From positions 27,499 through 91,498 of the forward strand of contig JAQWRY010000037.1 in NCBI GenBank assembly GCA_029243485.1: a stretch of DNA of 64,000 nt. Direction: 5' to 3'. Shown in pieces: positions 9,391 through 17,782 of this stretch. Below the pieces are notes generated by a model. It made no database searches. It saw nothing but the letters and a program-made list of their open reading frames with translations, and had not been told where the DNA came from. The position numbers were made by a program, and so were the translations under genes. The stretch comes from Candidatus Binatia bacterium (GTDB lineage Bacteria > Desulfobacterota > Binatia > UBA12015). The stretch's first letter is position 1. Each line of letters starts with the position of its first letter.

Positions 9391-9864
9391 TCAACGTCCG
9401 CGGTTCGCAGATTTCATCGCGCGATCGATCTCGCGCTTGCTCTCCGCTTTCTTGATGTCGTCGCGCTTGTCGTGGTGCTCTTTGCCCTTGGCCAGGCCGA
9501 GCTCGATCTTCACTCTACCACCCTTGAAGTACAGCCGGGTGGGCACGACCGTGAAGCCCTTCTCGCGGATCTTGCCGGCCAGCCGGTCGATCTCCCGCCT
9601 GTGCATCAGGAGCTTTCGGGGCCGATCCGGGTCGGGGGCCTCCTTGCCGGCATGACCGTAAGGGGAGATGTGGACGCCGACGAGAACCATCTCGCCGCGG
9701 CGCGAGATCCGCGCGTAGGAATCGCGGAGATTGACCTTCCCCTCCCGCAGAGACTTCACCTCGGCACCCAGCAGCGACAGGCCCGCCTCGAACTTCTCCT
9801 CGATGAAGTAGTCGTGGCGCGCCTTTCGATTGACGCTAATGTTCTTTTCGCCCGCCTCGGCCAT
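9391..9864 (-). CDS. smpB: SsrA-binding protein SmpB
   Basis: 157 residues from ATG 9864. SmpB binds tmRNA and brings it to stalled ribosomes for trans-translation. The typical order is present: N-terminal KNISVNRKARHDYFIEEKFEAG, the core GAEVKSLREGKVNLRDSYA, then the RKLLMHRREIDRL segment, YFKGGRVKIELGLAKGK and a basic C-terminal tail (KREIDRAMKSANRGR) that folds in the decoding centre. The open frame continues upstream but the family start is MAEAGEKN. The tmRNA gene itself is not visible in the window. Confidence 0.95.
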   Translation of the reverse strand: MAEAGEKNISVNRKARHDYFIEEKFEAGLSLLGAEVKSLREGKVNLRDSYARISRRGEMVLVGVHISPYGHAGKEAPDPDRPRKLLMHRREIDRLAGKIREKGFTVVPTRLYFKGGRVKIELGLAKGKEHHDKRDDIKKAESKREIDRAMKSANRGR

Positions 9865-9958
9865 CGCGGGACCAGAGGTAGCAGACGACCGGAGACCCGG
9901 ATAGCGGCTCCCCTCCAGGCGTTTTCCGACGGGCGTACAAACGCTAAGGGTAAGGACT

Positions 9959-10306
9959 GTGAGTCTCCTCGTGACAGCCACTCTAGCCAGTGCCCTCGCC
10001 GCCGTGTTCGGCGGCATCCTGCTGGTCCGCCGGGCCGATGCCCGCAGCGCCTCGCCCGCGGGGGCCGCGGACCCGGCCCCCGCCGATCCGACCACTCCCC
10101 TCGGACGACTCAAGGGGGTGATTCAATCCGGCGACTGGGGAGCCGCCCTTCCGTCCCTCCTCGCCCTCGGCGGCATCCTCGGTGTCATGCTCTTCGGCGC
10201 ACTGGCTCTGATCTTCGCACTCGACCAGGCGCGCAGCGGCTGGCCGATGCTCATCCTGGCCATCCTCACGGCCGGATGGGCCCTCCGAGAGTACCTCCGG
10301 GCCTAG
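9959..10306 (+). CDS. Small membrane protein of unknown function
   Basis: 115 residues from GTG 9959, preceded by an AAGG-type ribosome site. One N-terminal hydrophobic helix (residues about 3-22) is followed by an Ala/Pro-rich loop (SPAGAADPAPADPTTPLG) and two more hydrophobic stretches (LLALGGILGVMLFGALALIF and GWPMLILAILTAGWAL). I do not recognise a family. It ends 10 bases before the sulfotransferase start on the same strand, so the two are likely cotranscribed. Confidence 0.65.
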   Translation: MSLLVTATLASALAAVFGGILLVRRADARSASPAGAADPAPADPTTPLGRLKGVIQSGDWGAALPSLLALGGILGVMLFGALALIFALDQARSGWPMLILAILTAGWALREYLRA

Positions 10307-10315
10307 GACGCAACC

Positions 10316-11560
10316 ATGCGTTGGCAGCCACCGCCGCGAGCACCGTGGGTCGACCAACTAAACGCACTCGGCGAGAACCTCGACGGTGGAGGTCGCTCCT
10401 TGGTCTCGCTCGACGCGGCCGGGCTCCTGCGCGATGCGGCGGCCGGGACCGGCCTCGACGATTTCGGCGACGATTGGTTTCGGGAACCGCTAGGCGTCCT
10501 GCTGCGCTCGTTCGAGGAGGAGGCCAAGCTCACACTCGTCGGCCGCCTCATCGCGCGCGCCGACGTTCAGCGACTTCTCTCGAACCGTCTGCGGATCGAA
10601 GACCACGTGAAGCGACACCCCGAGATCGGCGACCAGAAGATCGAGGCGCCCATCGTCGTCACCGGTCTCGGCCGCGCCGGCACGACCTTCCTTCACGAAT
10701 TGCTCGCGCAGGATCCGGACAACCGTGTCCCAATGCTCTGGGAGATGATGTACTCAGTCCCGCCGCCCGAGACCGCGACGTACGAGACAGACCCGCGCAT
10801 CCTCGCCTCGCACCGCGAGATCTCGCTGATGGACGAAGTCGTACCGGCCTTCCAGAGCATGCAGGAAGTCGCGGGCGACCTCCCAAACGAGTGCATCTTC
10901 CTCGTCGCCCATCAGCTCTCGACCGACAAGTTCATCGGGGAGTTCGACATTCCGAGCTACATGGGGTGGACGAGTTTCAACGACCAGCGCCCGGCGTACG
11001 AGTACCACCAGAAAATCCTCCGCCTTCTCCAATCCCGACACCGGGGCACGCGGTGGGCGCTGAAGGCACCGAGCCACCTCCACCTGCTTCCCACCCTGTT
11101 CGCCACCTACCCCGACGCCCGCGTCGTCATTCCCCACCGAGACCCGCTCCGCGTCCTCGGCTCGCTCTCGAACTTGATGGCGTCCCTGCGCTGGATGCGA
11201 AGCAACGAGGTCGACTACGATGGCATCGTCGCGGCCATGAACTTCGGCGCGCAGTACCAGATGGACAACCTCTCGCAGCAGCGCGACGACGGCACGGTCC
11301 CGACAGATCAAATCCTCGACATCCGCTACGTGGACCTGGTCGCCGACCCCATCGCGACCATGAAGCGCATCTACGCCTACTTCGAAATCACGTTCAGCAC
11401 GGCGTTCGAAACCCGACTGCAGGCGAGGCTCGGGTCACGTCCCCGCGGGGACCGCGCGGCACACGAGTACACCTTCGACGATACGGGACTCGACCTCGCC
11501 AAAGAGCGCGCGAAGCACGCCGGGTATCAGGAGCGCTACGACGTTCCGTCGGAACTCTGA
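10316..11560 (+). CDS. Sulfotransferase family protein (PAPS-dependent)
   Basis: 414 residues. The 5'-phosphosulfate-binding P-loop VTGLGRAGTTFLHELL sits at residues 115-130, and the 3'-phosphate-binding segment HRDPLRVLGSLSNLM lies near residue 278. Between them are the expected WALKAPSHL and the substrate-binding helical part. This matches the Sulfotransfer_3 type common in mycobacteria and deltaproteobacterial lineages, which sulfate lipids, sterols or small hydroxylated compounds. The substrate is unknown. It faces a convergent SDR gene. The about 110-residue N-terminal helical extension is normal for this subgroup. Confidence 0.85.
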   Translation: MRWQPPPRAPWVDQLNALGENLDGGGRSLVSLDAAGLLRDAAAGTGLDDFGDDWFREPLGVLLRSFEEEAKLTLVGRLIARADVQRLLSNRLRIEDHVKRHPEIGDQKIEAPIVVTGLGRAGTTFLHELLAQDPDNRVPMLWEMMYSVPPPETATYETDPRILASHREISLMDEVVPAFQSMQEVAGDLPNECIFLVAHQLSTDKFIGEFDIPSYMGWTSFNDQRPAYEYHQKILRLLQSRHRGTRWALKAPSHLHLLPTLFATYPDARVVIPHRDPLRVLGSLSNLMASLRWMRSNEVDYDGIVAAMNFGAQYQMDNLSQQRDDGTVPTDQILDIRYVDLVADPIATMKRIYAYFEITFSTAFETRLQARLGSRPRGDRAAHEYTFDDTGLDLAKERAKHAGYQERYDVPSEL

Positions 11561-11591
11561 TGCGACCCCGTCGACGGCGGTACGGTCGTCG

Positions 11592-12512
11592 TCAGGAACC
11601 GAGACCGGTCGCCTCGGCGCTGATCTCCCACAACCGGTCCTGTACAGATTCCTTGGCCGCGAGCTTCGGAGCGCGCGTCGGCTTGCAGTCTGCGAGGTAC
11701 TCCCCGCCCGTCTCTGCGTACTCCGGTGCGGTCGCCGCGTAGACGCTCGTCGCCGCGCCGCCGCCGACCTTCTTCATCCACGGCCACATGAAGAGGCCGA
11801 GAACGATGAACGGACCGGATTGCGACCGCGCGAGTTCGGTCCGCACGATTCCTGGATGCAACGCGTTCGAGGTGATGCCCTCGGCCGCGTAGCGCCGCTG
11901 GAAGGTCCGCGTGAACATCAAGTTCATCAGCTTGGAACTTCCGTACGCCTTCCAGCCACTCCACTTCTTTCGTTCCCAGTTGAGGTCGTCGAGCTCGGTC
12001 GTGAGGCCCGACATCTGCATCGCCTCGGAGGCGACGTTGACGACCCGGGCCGAGCCGGCGGCACGCAGGGGATCGAGCAGCAGGTTCGTGAGTAGGAAGT
12101 GGCCCAGATGATTGGTCCCATAGTGCGCTTCGAAGCCATCCGAGGTCTCGCGCCGATCCGGAAGCATGACACCCGCATTGTTCAGGAGGAGATGAATCGG
12201 GCGGTTCTCGTCCTTGAGGTCGCTTGCAAATGAGCGGATGGACGCCAGAGATGCCAGGTCGAGTTCGCGCAACTCGAAGGACTCGGGCGACAGAGCACCT
12301 TCGGACTCACGCACAATCGTCTTGCGCGCCTTGGTCGCCTTACCGATATCGCGGCAGGCCATTACGACGCGGGCTCCGCGAAGCGCCAACACCCGAGCGG
12401 TCTCGAGGCCGATCCCTGCATTCGCGCCGGTGACGATCGCGGTCTTCCCAGCGAGATCGACTCCGGCCGAGACCTCTTCCGCGGTGGACTTCCGATTCGG
12501 CTTGGACATCAT
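11592..12512 (-). CDS. Short-chain dehydrogenase, retinol-dehydrogenase-like
   Basis: 306 residues, Rossmann-fold NAD(P)H oxidoreductase. Cofactor motif TGANAGIG is at residues 28-35; the Arg after beta-2 (ACRD) favours NADP(H). NNAG is at 111-114. The catalytic Ser162 (NVASEA), Tyr190 and Lys194 (YGSSK) are all present. The pattern ETARVLALRGARVVMACRD and the C-terminal extension resemble the RDH/WW-oxidoreductase type (SDR7C). The substrate is likely a hydrophobic alcohol or ketone, but is not known. Two consecutive Met codons open the frame; either could start. Confidence 0.85.
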   Translation of the reverse strand: MMSKPNRKSTAEEVSAGVDLAGKTAIVTGANAGIGLETARVLALRGARVVMACRDIGKATKARKTIVRESEGALSPESFELRELDLASLASIRSFASDLKDENRPIHLLLNNAGVMLPDRRETSDGFEAHYGTNHLGHFLLTNLLLDPLRAAGSARVVNVASEAMQMSGLTTELDDLNWERKKWSGWKAYGSSKLMNLMFTRTFQRRYAAEGITSNALHPGIVRTELARSQSGPFIVLGLFMWPWMKKVGGGAATSVYAATAPEYAETGGEYLADCKPTRAPKLAAKESVQDRLWEISAEATGLGS

Positions 12513-12605
12513 CCACTGCCTACCATGCCGCGACCGGCCCCCGCAGCGGTTAGGCTCGCCGTGGGACTCATGCTAACCCTCGCCGCCATGAAAGAGAAGA
12601 GAGCC

Positions 12606-13199
12606 ATGTTCAAGAGCAAGTGTTTTATCAGCCTCGTGGGTGCGACCTGCGCCCTGACGCTCGTCGCCTGCGCGCCCAAGCGGAAAGTCGACGACACGGG
12701 CACGGTTCAAGCGGCCACCGTCGAGGAGGCGGTCGTCGAGGGGCACGCCACGGTCACCAAGGTCGACAAGAAGAACCGTAAGGTCACGGTCAAGCGAACC
12801 GACGGCCACTCGGTGACGCTCGACCTCGGCCCGGAGGTTCAGAACCTCGACCAGATCGACCCCGGCGACGACGTGAAAGTCGCCTACTACGAGTCGGTCG
12901 CCTTCGATGTGAAGGTCCCCGGCAAGGCAACGCCCGGCGTCACGATGGTCGGCGGCGCAGACGTCGCCGAGAAGGGCAAGAAGCCCGGCGCCATGGGTGC
13001 ACGGATAGTGACCGTGACGTCCACGATCGAAGCGATCGGCGACGACCCGCCGTCGGTTACCTTGAAGGGCCCCGAGGGCGGCACCCGCAAGATCAAGGTC
13101 GAGAACCCCAAGTACCTGGAGAACGTCGAGGTCGGTGATCTCGTCGAGATGATGTACACCCAAGCGGTCGCGATCAGCGTCGAGGAAACGACCAAGTAA
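12606..13199 (+). CDS. Lipoprotein with two repeated beta modules
   Basis: 197 residues from ATG 12606, chosen because it gives a proper lipoprotein signal (MFKSKCFISLVGATCALTLV followed by AC, lipobox LVAC). An AGAGAAGAGAG purine run precedes it. The mature protein holds two similar beta-strand modules (GHATVTKVDKKNRKVTVKR... and RIVTVTSTIEAIGDDPPSVT...), each ending in an acidic turn (DPGDDVKVAY, VEVGDLVEMMY), a layout common in small secreted proteins of unknown function. No enzyme motif is visible. It is convergent with nothing and lies just before the dead porin. Confidence 0.7.
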   Translation: MFKSKCFISLVGATCALTLVACAPKRKVDDTGTVQAATVEEAVVEGHATVTKVDKKNRKVTVKRTDGHSVTLDLGPEVQNLDQIDPGDDVKVAYYESVAFDVKVPGKATPGVTMVGGADVAEKGKKPGAMGARIVTVTSTIEAIGDDPPSVTLKGPEGGTRKIKVENPKYLENVEVGDLVEMMYTQAVAISVEETTK

Positions 13200-13219
13200 G
13201 TCGCAACGTTCAACGGCGA

Positions 13220-14240
13220 GAGTGCGCGGGGCGGGGCTCCCTGCTCTGCGCACTCCTCCCGATCTCCCCTGCGGGGCACGCCGGATTGATCCCCGACGTC
13301 CTGCCCGAGCGTCTGCGCGTGACGCTCGAGTAGGCCGCCGAGAACATCGGCAAGTGGAGCTTCACGTGGGACGAAGGCCTGTATCTCGACTCACCCGAAC
13401 AGTACGGGACCTTCAAGCTCGGAGGGCGACTCCAAACCGACGCGGGCGTCGTCATCCCCCGTGCGGCGATAGACCAAGAATTCGGCATGGGAGGCTCCGC
13501 TGCGCGCGCCGTCGTCCGCCGCGCTCGCTTCTACGTGTGCGGCACCACGGGCAAGCACGTCGCCTGGAAGCTCCAATACGACTTCGCGAATCAGCTGTTC
13601 GCCGACATCTACCTCGCGCTCCGCGAGATCGGCCCGGTCGACCTCGTTTTGCTGGGCCACTTCAAGGAACCGTTCTCCCTCGAAGAGTTGGTGAGCAGCA
13701 ATCAGACCGTGCTCATGGAACGCGGCCTTCCAAACGCGCTTCTCACCGGCAAAAAGACGGGAGCATCCGCGTTGCAGGCGTTCCTCGACAACCGCCTCAC
13801 CTTCCAGATCAGCATGTTCGCCGACACGTCCAACGTCGAGCAACTCGGCGACACCTTCAGTCAGACGGGTTCCGGCTTCGGAGTCGAGGTCGCTTACACC
13901 GCGGGTCGGCTCTACACGCAGAAGGCGGGGATTCTGACCAAGGCGGCGGTCGTGGACCAGGGAACGCGGACGTTTCACGGCCTCTACGTGCTGGCCGCCT
14001 GGCTCCTCACCCACGACCACCGACTGTTCGAGGGACAGCGCGGGATCTGGGGACGTGTCACGCCGCGGTGCGATGCGTTCACTTCCGGTTGCTGAGGAGT
14101 CTGGGAGGTCGCCGCACGCTTTTCACGTCTCGACCACGAGAGCGGCGCGTCCCGCGGTGGGATCCTGAACGACACCACGCTCGGACTCAATTGGTACCTC
14201 ACGGACACGACGACCTGCCGCCGATCAATCTTGGGTCAGG
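13220..14240 (+). pseudogene. Phosphate-selective porin O/P family pseudogene
   Basis: One frame reads through a signal-like segment (GSLLCALLPISPAGHAG), a TAG at 13331-13333, then FTWDEGLYL, YGTFKLGGRLQTDAG, RRARFYVCGTTGKHVAWKLQ, GPVDLVLLGHFKEPFSLEEL, FADTSNVEQLG, GIWGRVTPRCDAF, a TGA at 14093-14095, and WEVAARFSRLDHESG with LNDTTLGLNWYLTD. This is the classic order of OprO/OprP-type trimeric porins. Two in-frame stops, the absence of a good start codon and a truncated last strand (it ends where panD begins on the other strand) show it is dead. An intact protein would be an outer-membrane anion channel. Confidence 0.85.
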
Positions 14241-14252
14241 CCCCAGCGCCGA

Positions 14253-14660
14253 TCAGACGGCGACGACCGCGCCTACTGCACTCTGGTGTTTGATCCGGTT
14301 CTCGTCGTCGACCATTACGATCATCGGCTTGTGGGCGCGCGCGGCGTCTTCTTCGATCCACGTGAACGCACCGATGATCAAGAGATCTCCCTCGGAGACC
14401 TTCCTGGCGGCCGCTCCGTTGACGCAAATTACGCCGGAGTCTGGCTCGCCTTCGAGCGCGTACGTCTCGAAGCGCTCACCGTTGGTGACGTTCCAGATCT
14501 GAACGGCCTCCCACTCGAGGAGGTCCATTCCTTCCATCAGCGTCTTGTCGACAGTGATGGACCCCTCGTAGTGCAGGTCGGCGCCGGTGACGGAGGCGCG
14601 GTGGATCTTGCCTCGCAGGACTTTGCGCATGGGCTGAGTCTTGGCCATGACGATGCTCAT
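14253..14660 (-). CDS. panD: Aspartate 1-decarboxylase
   Basis: 135 residues. Makes beta-alanine from L-aspartate for pantothenate synthesis. The proenzyme self-cleaves at Gly33-Ser34 in LHYEGSITVD to form the pyruvoyl group. Other family segments are RGKIHRASVTGADL, NVTNGERFETYALEG and VICVNGAAARKV. The ATG at 14660 overlaps the stop of the panBC fusion (TGATG), which argues for translational coupling and for this start, although most PanD proteins begin at the Met equivalent to residue 11. It completes the beta-alanine branch next to panB and panC. Confidence 0.93.
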   Translation of the reverse strand: MSIVMAKTQPMRKVLRGKIHRASVTGADLHYEGSITVDKTLMEGMDLLEWEAVQIWNVTNGERFETYALEGEPDSGVICVNGAAARKVSEGDLLIIGAFTWIEEDAARAHKPMIVMVDDENRIKHQSAVGAVVAV

Positions 14661-16444
14661 CAGCGTCCGGACGACTTCGCGTAGAGCGCGGCCGTCGGGA
14701 CCTGGTGCGAACCCGACACCCGGTCGGTGTCGGAAGATTTCGTGATGAGGTCCGGGCTCACATCTGAAGGGTCGACCCGGACGTTGTCGATGAGGCGGAC
14801 GCCGCCCAACCAGATCGCCACCGCAAGCTGAACGGGCCGCTCGAGATTCGAGACGGCTTCGAGGGAGTCGACGTCGACGATCCGGGCATACTCCACGGTC
14901 GCCCGCGGCTCAGCGGCGAGAGACGTGCGCACCACGCTCTCTACGCCGGCCGAATCGCGCTCACCATCGGCGACCGCCAACCGCGCGGCGTCGAGTGCCT
15001 GCGGCACGCAGATCGCGGCCATGCGCGATTCCGTATCGAGTCGAGCGTTGCGGCTCGACAGAGCGAGGCCGTCCTTTTCTCGGACGGTCTCTCCGCCAAC
15101 GACGTCGATCCCGAAATCGAGATCGCGAACCATCCGTCGGACGACGGCGAGCTGCTGATAGTCCTTCAATCCGAAAACGGCGACGTCCGGCTGAACCGCG
15201 TGGAACAGCTTGCTGACGACCGTCGTGACGCCGCGGAAATGTCCGGCGCGATGTGCGCCACACAGATCATCCGTGAGCCGCTCGACATCGACCGTCGTGA
15301 CGAAATCATCGGAGTACATCTGTCGCGGATCCGGCGTGAACAGAACGTCGACGCCTTCCTCTGCGAGCAGGCGACGATCGCGTTCGAGGTCGCGGGGATA
15401 CGAGACCAGGTCGTCTTCGCGGTCGAACTGAATCGGATTCACGAAGATCGAGACGACCACACGGTCGCCGCGCTCGCGCGCCTGGCGAACCAAAGAGAGA
15501 TGCCCCTCGTGGAGATAGCCCATCGTCGGCACGAAGGAGACGGTGAGACCGGCGCCGCGCTGACGCGCGGACCAGGTGCGCATCTCTTCGATCTTCGATA
15601 TCTGCTGGAGTCGATCTCCGGCACGCTCTGCGCTGCCCTTCACGTGGTAGCACTCATCGTCGCTCGGGAAGGCGCCGGTGTTCACCTCGTCGACGTAGGT
15701 TTCGACGGCCTCGGTGATCTGGCGACCCAGGTTCGCGTACCGGCGAACGAAGCGAGGCACCTTGCGCTCGCCCGTGTCGATTCCGAGCAGGTCGTGCATG
15801 ACGAGCACCTGGCCGTCGCAGTGCGGGCCGGCACCGATGCCGATCGTCGGGATGTCGACGGTTTCCGTGATCTGTCGCGCGAGGTCGAGAGGCACGCCCT
15901 CGATCACCATCGCGAAGGCTCCCGCCTCGGCGACCGCGCGGGCATCCTCGAGCACCTTCTGCCGGCTCGCGTTGTCGCGCCCCTGCACGCGGTGTCCTCC
16001 CATGCGGTGCATGGCTTGCGGAGTGAGGCCCACGTGGCCGAAGACCGGAATCTCCGCATCGACGAGCGCGCGGATCTTTTCGGCCTGAGCGACTCCGCCT
16101 TCGAGCTTCACGGCACCCGCACCGGCCTTTAGGAACTTGCCGGCGTTCACGAGCGCGTCGTTCGTGGTCAGGTACGACCCGAACGGCATGTCGCCGAGCA
16201 CCATGGCTCGCGTGTTCGCCCGAGCGACCAGCCGGGTGTGATAGACCATCTCTTCGAGGGTGACCGGCAAGGTCGACCCTTCCCCCTGGACGACCATGGC
16301 GAGGCTGTCGCCCACGAGAAGAATGTCGACGCCGGCGCGATCGATGAGGCTCGCGAACGTACAATCGTACGCGGTAACCATCGTCAGGCGGCGTTCCGAC
16401 CCTTTCGAAGAGAGAATTTCCGGAACAGTGATTGGTGCGCTCAC
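14660..16444 (-). CDS. Fused PanB-PanC (ketopantoate hydroxymethyltransferase / pantothenate synthetase)
   Basis: 594 residues holding two complete enzymes. Residues 1-268 are PanB: metal and substrate residues D46 (VGDSLAM), D85 (LGDMPFGSY) and E115 (VKLEGG), and catalytic E182 (VIEGVP). Residues ~280-575 are PanC: PTMGYLHEGHLSLV with H312 and H315, IFVNPIQF, GLKDYQQLAVV and the KMSKS-like KDGLALSSRNARL. A short linker (KGSAERAGDRLQQ) joins them with no stop or frameshift. Together they convert ketoisovalerate to ketopantoate and ligate pantoate to beta-alanine (the ketopantoate reductase step is elsewhere). GTG start 16444 follows a GGGAGG ribosome site. The C-terminal ~25 residues lie beyond the normal PanC end. 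Confidence 0.92.
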   Translation of the reverse strand: MSAPITVPEILSSKGSERRLTMVTAYDCTFASLIDRAGVDILLVGDSLAMVVQGEGSTLPVTLEEMVYHTRLVARANTRAMVLGDMPFGSYLTTNDALVNAGKFLKAGAGAVKLEGGVAQAEKIRALVDAEIPVFGHVGLTPQAMHRMGGHRVQGRDNASRQKVLEDARAVAEAGAFAMVIEGVPLDLARQITETVDIPTIGIGAGPHCDGQVLVMHDLLGIDTGERKVPRFVRRYANLGRQITEAVETYVDEVNTGAFPSDDECYHVKGSAERAGDRLQQISKIEEMRTWSARQRGAGLTVSFVPTMGYLHEGHLSLVRQARERGDRVVVSIFVNPIQFDREDDLVSYPRDLERDRRLLAEEGVDVLFTPDPRQMYSDDFVTTVDVERLTDDLCGAHRAGHFRGVTTVVSKLFHAVQPDVAVFGLKDYQQLAVVRRMVRDLDFGIDVVGGETVREKDGLALSSRNARLDTESRMAAICVPQALDAARLAVADGERDSAGVESVVRTSLAAEPRATVEYARIVDVDSLEAVSNLERPVQLAVAIWLGGVRLIDNVRVDPSDVSPDLITKSSDTDRVSGSHQVPTAALYAKSSGR

Positions 16445-16596
16445 GACCTAGACCTCCCGGACCGAAGCGGAAGGCGGTGAGCGTCGGCGGAAGTTAGCCC
16501 GACTGTTTCACCCGGAACCACCGTGCAGGCTCTGCAGCGGGGCTCTCTATTCTCCGTCCCGGTCCAGCTATCCGTCGCTCTTTACGAGTCGACGGG

Positions 16597-17301
16597 CTAT
16601 CTGGATCCCAGCGGTATGTAATGCTGCACACCTCTTCGCGCGCTCCGGATCTCCCGAATCAGGTCGACGCGTTCGTCGCCATTTTCGAGAAAATCGATCG
16701 CGGAACAATTCACGACTAGAAGAGGTGCTTCCTCATACGAGTGGAAATACGTCCTGTACGCTTCCGAAAGTGATTCCAGGTATTTTGGCGAAATGTGACG
16801 CTCAAAATCCCGGTTTCGTTTTCTCAGTCGCGCTTGCAGAACTTCGTAGCTGGCCTCGAGGTAGACTACGAGGTCCGGCTTTCGGAACTGACTATCATCG
16901 TTTTGCGCCAACGCACCAGAGAGTTCGCGGTACAAAGCAAACTCCATCTCCGCCAGTGTGAGGCGTGCGAATATCTCATCCTTTGCGAGAAGATAGTCAC
17001 TGATCACCGGCCGGGCAAGGGCCTGATTCTCGGCCCCGAGAGCCTTTATTCTGGACTGCTGGGTTCGCCTTAGGGTCAGGAATTTCAGCTGTGCAGCAAG
17101 CGCCCACCTGGCCTGCTCCCCGTAGAACGAACGCAGGAACGGGTTCCGGTCGGCGGGGTCGAGTTCCTCCTGGGCACCGAACTCGAGAGACAGGATCTTT
17201 GCGAGCGAGGTCTTGCCGACCGCGATCGGTCCCTCGACCACGATGTAGGGGGATCCCCCGAGCAGCGAATCTTCGGGTGCCACGGGCGCGGACGCTACCA
17301 C
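16597..17301 (-). CDS. Deoxynucleoside kinase family protein
   Basis: 234 residues from GTG 17301. The P-loop VEGPIAVGKTSLAK is at about residues 22-35; DYLLAKDEIFARL matches the ERS/DRS-type region of deoxynucleoside kinases, and RLRKRNRDFERHI is the Arg-rich lid. It would phosphorylate deoxyadenosine, deoxyguanosine or a related nucleoside for salvage. Genes of this type are often found next to folK and pan genes in bacteria; here it is followed, 152 bases later, by panBC and panD on the same strand. No folK is present. Confidence 0.85.
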   Translation of the reverse strand: MVASAPVAPEDSLLGGSPYIVVEGPIAVGKTSLAKILSLEFGAQEELDPADRNPFLRSFYGEQARWALAAQLKFLTLRRTQQSRIKALGAENQALARPVISDYLLAKDEIFARLTLAEMEFALYRELSGALAQNDDSQFRKPDLVVYLEASYEVLQARLRKRNRDFERHISPKYLESLSEAYRTYFHSYEEAPLLVVNCSAIDFLENGDERVDLIREIRSARRGVQHYIPLGSR

Positions 17302-17343
17302 AGCCTTCGGAAGATCCGAACCGGTCGCGTCGCCGGGCGTCGC

Positions 17344-17743
17344 CTACGACTTCTCAACGATCCCGTCGAGCGTCGGCGGGATGACGGTGTCTCGCTTGGG
17401 CTCGAAACGCAGCGCGCACTTCTCACAGCCGAGGCCGATCGTCTCGGTCGCGTCGATCCCCATCCCCATGAGGCGACTGTAGGTCACGTCGACGAAGTTG
17501 CAGTAGGGTTTCAGATCGGCGGCGTCCTGCGCGGCGTACCACTTGTTGACCGCGCACTCGTCGAACACGAGCGAAACCTCGCCGTCATCACCACGCTCGA
17601 CGTGCCAGACGAAGTCGTCTGCGAACTCGCGCTTTTGCGAACGCCTTGCCTGGGACTCGAGGTAGAGGCGACTCGGCGCCGTGAAGACGAGCGAGGGTCG
17701 GATGCGCCTTGCGCAAGAAGTACTCGAACGCCCGATTCGTCAT
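17344..17743 (-). pseudogene. L-2-amino-thiazoline-4-carboxylate hydrolase-like gene, frameshifted
   Basis: An ATG at 17743 with an excellent GGGGAGGAG site opens MTNRAFEYFLRKAHPTLARL, after which the conserved sequence continues in another frame: SLVFTAPSRLYLESQ, REFADDFVWHVERGDDG, VFDECAVNKWYAAQD, YCNFVDVTYSRLMGMGI, GLGCEKCALRFEPKR. The C-terminal Cys-rich pattern resembles the L-2-amino-thiazoline-4-carboxylic acid hydrolase family (PF14196), but I hold that assignment only moderately. A single indel near 17690 explains everything, so it could be either a recent mutation or a sequence error. It starts 40 bases after the formyltransferase-like gene on the same strand. Confidence 0.55.
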
Positions 17744-17782
17744 GCCGCAGGCTCCTCCCCGGCCACCTGGGGCCGGACCTCC

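Noticed and set aside
9367..11742. 791-codon plus-strand frame across smpB and the sulfotransferase
   Set aside because: It is antisense to smpB and out of frame with the sulfotransferase, is Arg/Pro-rich and shows no domain.
14093..14095. TGA in the porin as selenocysteine or readthrough codon
   Set aside because: A second, different stop (TAG) interrupts the same frame, the start is missing and the end is truncated, so a pseudogene is simpler.
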